From NCBI GenBank assembly GCA_018340805.1, contig JACMZG010001913.1, positions 38,050,755-38,114,754 on the forward strand: a stretch of 64,000 nt of DNA, in the 5' to 3' direction. Position 1 is the stretch's first letter. Every line of letters begins with the position of its first letter. The notes under the pieces are model-generated. The model made no database searches, was not told where the DNA came from, and was given only the letters and a program-made list of their open reading frames with translations. Below, piece after piece: positions 60,836-64,000 of the stretch. Source of the stretch: Microvelia longipes. Taxonomy: Eukaryota; Arthropoda; Insecta; Hemiptera; Veliidae. A program made the translations under genes and the position numbers.

Positions 60836-61480
60836 AATCGGGTACGGGGTACCTCGGAAATTTTCATCATCACATCGGATTCGCTACGCTCGTCCTTAGA
60901 ATAAATGAGTCGTTAAATACATACTGGAACTCGTCTTTGGACTCGCTTCGCTTGTCCACAAATAGTAAATAAATATCCGTTTTATTCACGTCAGTCACCC
61001 ATCCAAGCACAATGCTGCTTGCTCAAAAATCATGGATTTATTGTCCAATTTGAACGAAATTTATTAGGCAAAAGTATACACTTGTGTCTGCCTCCGTGGC
61101 CGTGATGGTAAAGGCGTTTGATTTCGGCACCGGAGGTCCGGGGTTCGCAGCTCGGGCTATGCTCTAAGATTTTATGAATAGTATTTGTATTAAAAAGATT
61201 TCGCCAACTTTAATTAATTCTTAGACTGTAGAAGATGCAACCCACCTGAGGTGGTTCCCGCAGGGTGAATACCCTGATGGGCCGAAAGGCCCTAAAACGG
61301 GCATTTATTTATTTATTATACACTTGTACCTCATACTTGTACCTCATTTCAGCTAAATTGGATTATTTTCCAATTTTTTACAAACATACACAAAACATTT
61401 GACAAAAATTGAACTAACGCTAATTGTAAGATATAAACACATGTTATATCTTATACATTGCTTGATTTAAAGGTTTTAGC
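60836..61480 (-). repeat. family A copy, minus, interrupted by a SINE
   Basis: Tail (aaatcgggtacggggtacct, ttggactcgcttcgcttgtc), short 5S-like block (60990-61040: cacccatccaagcacaatgc), gtatacacttgt, then the SINE, then resuming cacttgtacctc...attgaactaacgctaatt. Its end abuts the start of the copy at 60270-60835. Confidence 0.8.
61086..61316 (+). mobile_element. tRNA-derived SINE, 231 bp, 11-bp target duplication
   Basis: Flanked by tatacacttgt at 61075-61085 and 61317-61327. The head starts gtctgcctccgtggccgtga, with an A-box-like stretch at about 61097-61108 and a B-box-like ggttcgcagct at 61142-61152. The body includes cccacctgaggtggttcccg and gggccgaaaggccc hairpins, and it ends in a ttta repeat. 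A short non-autonomous retroposon would need LINE proteins from elsewhere. Confidence 0.88.
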
Positions 61481-61640
61481 GCATTTTTTTTTGAAAAATG
61501 ACGAAGTAGTGATAATTGAGTAACTGCTCAAGTTATAAAGTATAAACCGGATCCTTATGCAAGAAATGGATTGTTAAGCACGGAAACACGCATTCCAAAA
61601 GAAATTCTCCCGACATGTAGACTACCGCGCCAGAATTTTT
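61470..61640 (-). repeat. family X foldback-arm fragment
   Basis: aaaggttttagcgcat, aattgagtaactgctcaag, ttatgcaagaaatgg, cacggaaacacgcattcc and accgcgccagaatttttt match one arm of the family X palindrome. Confidence 0.75.
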
Positions 61641-61669
61641 TAAACCTAATAATCGCTTCCCTTATTTAT

Positions 61670-62010
61670 AATGTAGGTACCTTGGCAATGCAATTTATTT
61701 GCGTAAAAAACTCGAAACCGACTCTTTACATAAATGATCCGTTACAGCTGTGTTTAAGACCTTCTCAGTAGTTTACCTGGCAGTCTGTATAAGGGCATGC
61801 ATGTGAGGTATTTCATGCTACCGAGTTGGTAACTTTAATAAAGCAATTGCGTCAATAATAACATAGCCAAAAGGTTAAAAATAAAACAAAACGCTAAGAA
61901 ATAATTGTATCGATTTCAAATTCAACACGCATGTTTATAATTTTATTAAGAGCAACAGGTGTGCCAAATTTCATGTTCCTATCACCATTAAATCAATGCT
62001 TTCTCTAAGT
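61670..62010 (+). repeat. family A copy, decayed
   Basis: actcgaaaccgac, atccgttacagctgtgttta, gaccttctcagtagttt, caatcaaattcaacacgcat-like text and gtgccaaatttcatgttcct follow the family order. Confidence 0.5.
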
Positions 62011-62999
62011 AAAAAATAAGTACAAATACCGCCTTAAATCATCAAAACAAAATTAAAAATACAGCATGATATTCTTTATAAATTCAACTTCATAAATTAA
62101 GTATTTTGACGTAGGACGATTCAAACATTTCTTATTCCTTTACCTCGGATACTTGAGGCACTCTAATATGACAAGAATAATAGCAACCGCAATACATCGC
62201 ATTCCAACTATAGGAAGTAAAAACATTAATACAGAGTTTCAGATCAGATAGGAAAATGCCAATGATTAGATTTATTTTCCAAGCTTTTCGGCTTCTGAGG
62301 TAAGAGATTTAAGAAATAACGACTCTATACTTTGATACACAGCGTTCCTAATTATTTGATGGGGTATGTTTAAGTAAAAACTATATATTTGAAGAAATAA
62401 ATAAGAGTTCTAATGTTTCATTCCAATGGTTACCCTCCTCTAAAGAAGCAATAAAAAATAATAAGCGATTAAATATAAAATTTGTAACAACGTAGAATAA
62501 TTATTAAATAAAAAAATATAATTTTTTTATAATATCTACCTTTAATAGAAAGCTTAGAAACAAAAGAGAATTATCACCTGCAACAGAATAATAAACAGAT
62601 ATTTTAGTAAAGAGTAAAGAAAAGTAAATTTATTGCCTATCTTAATCACAGAGTTTCCTGATACCTAAGTTGAATAGAGCGTCAGGCCTTTTAAGGTCAC
62701 ACGAGAATATCTCTAGTCTCAAGGTAGCACAGGTACAAATACCAGTCATGCGACTTGATTTTTACTTTACGAATTTTACTTAATGGTGCTCCTCCTGGAG
62801 TTACCTCTTCTCAAAATGAAAGACCTGAAGTCCTAACATATTTTCTGGCTTGCTAAATGGCAAGTTCATATAAGCTTGTTTGAGAATTGACCAGAACTTG
62901 GGAATCATTGTGTTCTGTTTAAAAGATTATAAACGCCAGTGCTCTTGACCGCAGGAAACTGTTGATAGCATTTAGTAATATGCATATTACAGGTCTGAA
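62011..62999. other. gene-free stretch
   Basis: No recognisable gene or repeat. Confidence 0.5.
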
Positions 63000-63260
63000 T
63001 AACGGACAGACTTAGAGTAACTAAGCCAGATAATAATATGAAAATTAGCACATATGTTAGTCATATACATGGCTAAATGCGTGCCAAATCTCAATCTGAT
63101 CGCAATATTTTTTCATGTTATGCTCTTTTCGAAATTATTATTGAGTCGTTATTGCGGGTTAATGAAGTCATAAAAAATATTTTCAGCATAGCACAACTAC
63201 AGCGGTAGACTGATTTTTGTACAAAGTTTCAACTCTCTAGCATAAATACACTGAGCTACG
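63000..63260 (-). repeat. family A core fragment, minus
   Basis: catggctaaatgcgtgccaa, tattgagtcgttattgcggg, gttaatgaagtcataaaaaa and ctgatttttgtacaaagttt are the conserved core, with CRE and AP-1 each one base off. Confidence 0.75.
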
Positions 63261-63491
63261 ATCAGTTTTAGGGATCAGTTTAAGTATATCCAATAAATTA
63301 TGCTCTTTTGGTTCTTCCCTTCATAATGAATCATTTAGTACGTCCACAGGGCTTTTAAGCATGACAAACGCGCATTTAATAAGCGCAATTGTATCGATAT
63401 TCAATTACTTAAATTATTAATAAAAAACGAGACCACCAAACTGATGTACCAAAACAAGATATACACGTAAAATAGATAACCTATAATGAAG

Positions 63492-63567
<76 letters not shown>
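63492..63567. repeat. (TA)n microsatellite
   Basis: TA repeat with phase breaks. Confidence 0.95.
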
Positions 63568-63568
<1 letters not shown>

Positions 63569-63619
63569 AACATACTTTCCTTACTTGTATACATTTCCCT
63601 TGATAATTACTTATTTTTC

Positions 63620-63835
63620 ATTTTTCTCATTTATACTGAGGTATAAATGAGTAATATTTATAAGTATTGTGTTTGAAAAACACCGAAACCGGAATGTCAC
63701 CTTTTACTTGTCTGCAGTAAATTTGGCGATTTGTATATTCTGAGGACGAGCAAAGCAAGTCCGAAGTAGTGAGGATGAGCGCAGCGAATCCGATGCGATA
63801 AGAAAAATTTCCGAGGTATCCCATACCCGATTTTT
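63620..63835 (+). repeat. family A deletion derivative, about 215 bp
   Basis: The start (ctcatttatactgaggtata, accgaaaccggaatgtcacc) is joined directly to the complete tail (gaggacgagcaaagcaagtc, gaggatgagcgcagcgaatc, cgaggtatcccatacccg). The whole centre, including the 5S-like block, is absent. Confidence 0.8.
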
Positions 63836-64000
63836 TTCATTTAATAGATTTCACTAAATTACATTTGTGTAGAAGCATTGGTTGGTTCTAAATGTGCTCC
63901 AATTTTTATTTCAGTTAAATAGATCGATAATAAAAACAAACTTTCAAGAGTCTTTTGTAAGTGGGTAAAAAAATCTTAGAAAAAATGTAAAGAAAAAACT
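63836..64000. other. end of window
   Basis: Nothing recognised. Confidence 0.5.

Overview
The window is AT-rich eukaryotic DNA with no convincing host gene. It is a nest of transposable elements, fragments of a few dispersed repeat families, and long (TA)n and (TG/CA)n microsatellites. A metazoan, probably an arthropod (insect), is suggested by three things: a Ty3/gypsy retrotransposon whose long LTRs and tRNA-Lys-like primer site recall insect elements, several tRNA-derived SINE-like units, and a 5S rRNA-like module that resembles animal 5S. The species cannot be named from this sequence.

Layout. 0-24 kb: copies of a dispersed family (here family A, about 0.75-0.85 kb when full length) in both orientations, with TA tracts, a 506-bp SINE-like insertion (6401-6906), an 83-bp minisatellite (17197-18011), small terminal-inverted-repeat elements (18959-19183 and 21310-21837) and a tRNA-like relic (19975-20054). 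24.9-36.0 kb: a composite element (family X) present twice in opposite orientation (24929-28069 and 34470-36038), each with a foldback at one end, plus a third partial copy (29310-30760). A 1190-bp long-TIR element (26582-27771) sits in the TA tract of only one of them. 36-40 kb: more family A and a small TIR element. 40161-49905: the only coding unit, a minus-strand Ty3/gypsy LTR retrotransposon with gag, protease, reverse transcriptase, RNase H and integrase, closely similar LTRs and a 4-bp target duplication. It is broken by several frameshifts and one stop. 50-64 kb: family A relics, a 294-bp foldback, short perfect hairpins and a cluster of three SINE copies, one with an 11-bp target duplication inside a family A copy.

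The most interesting signals are non-coding. Family A carries an internal stretch closely matching the promoter-bearing part of 5S rRNA. Families A and X share a core with a perfect CRE palindrome (TGACGTCA) about 20 bp from an AP-1-like TGA(C/G)TCA site, and that 8-mer occurs at least eleven times in 64 kb. Two unrelated-looking foldbacks carry a hammerhead-ribozyme-like CTGATGA...GAAA core. The gypsy element has a well-placed GGGAAAC slippery heptamer at the gag/protease overlap.
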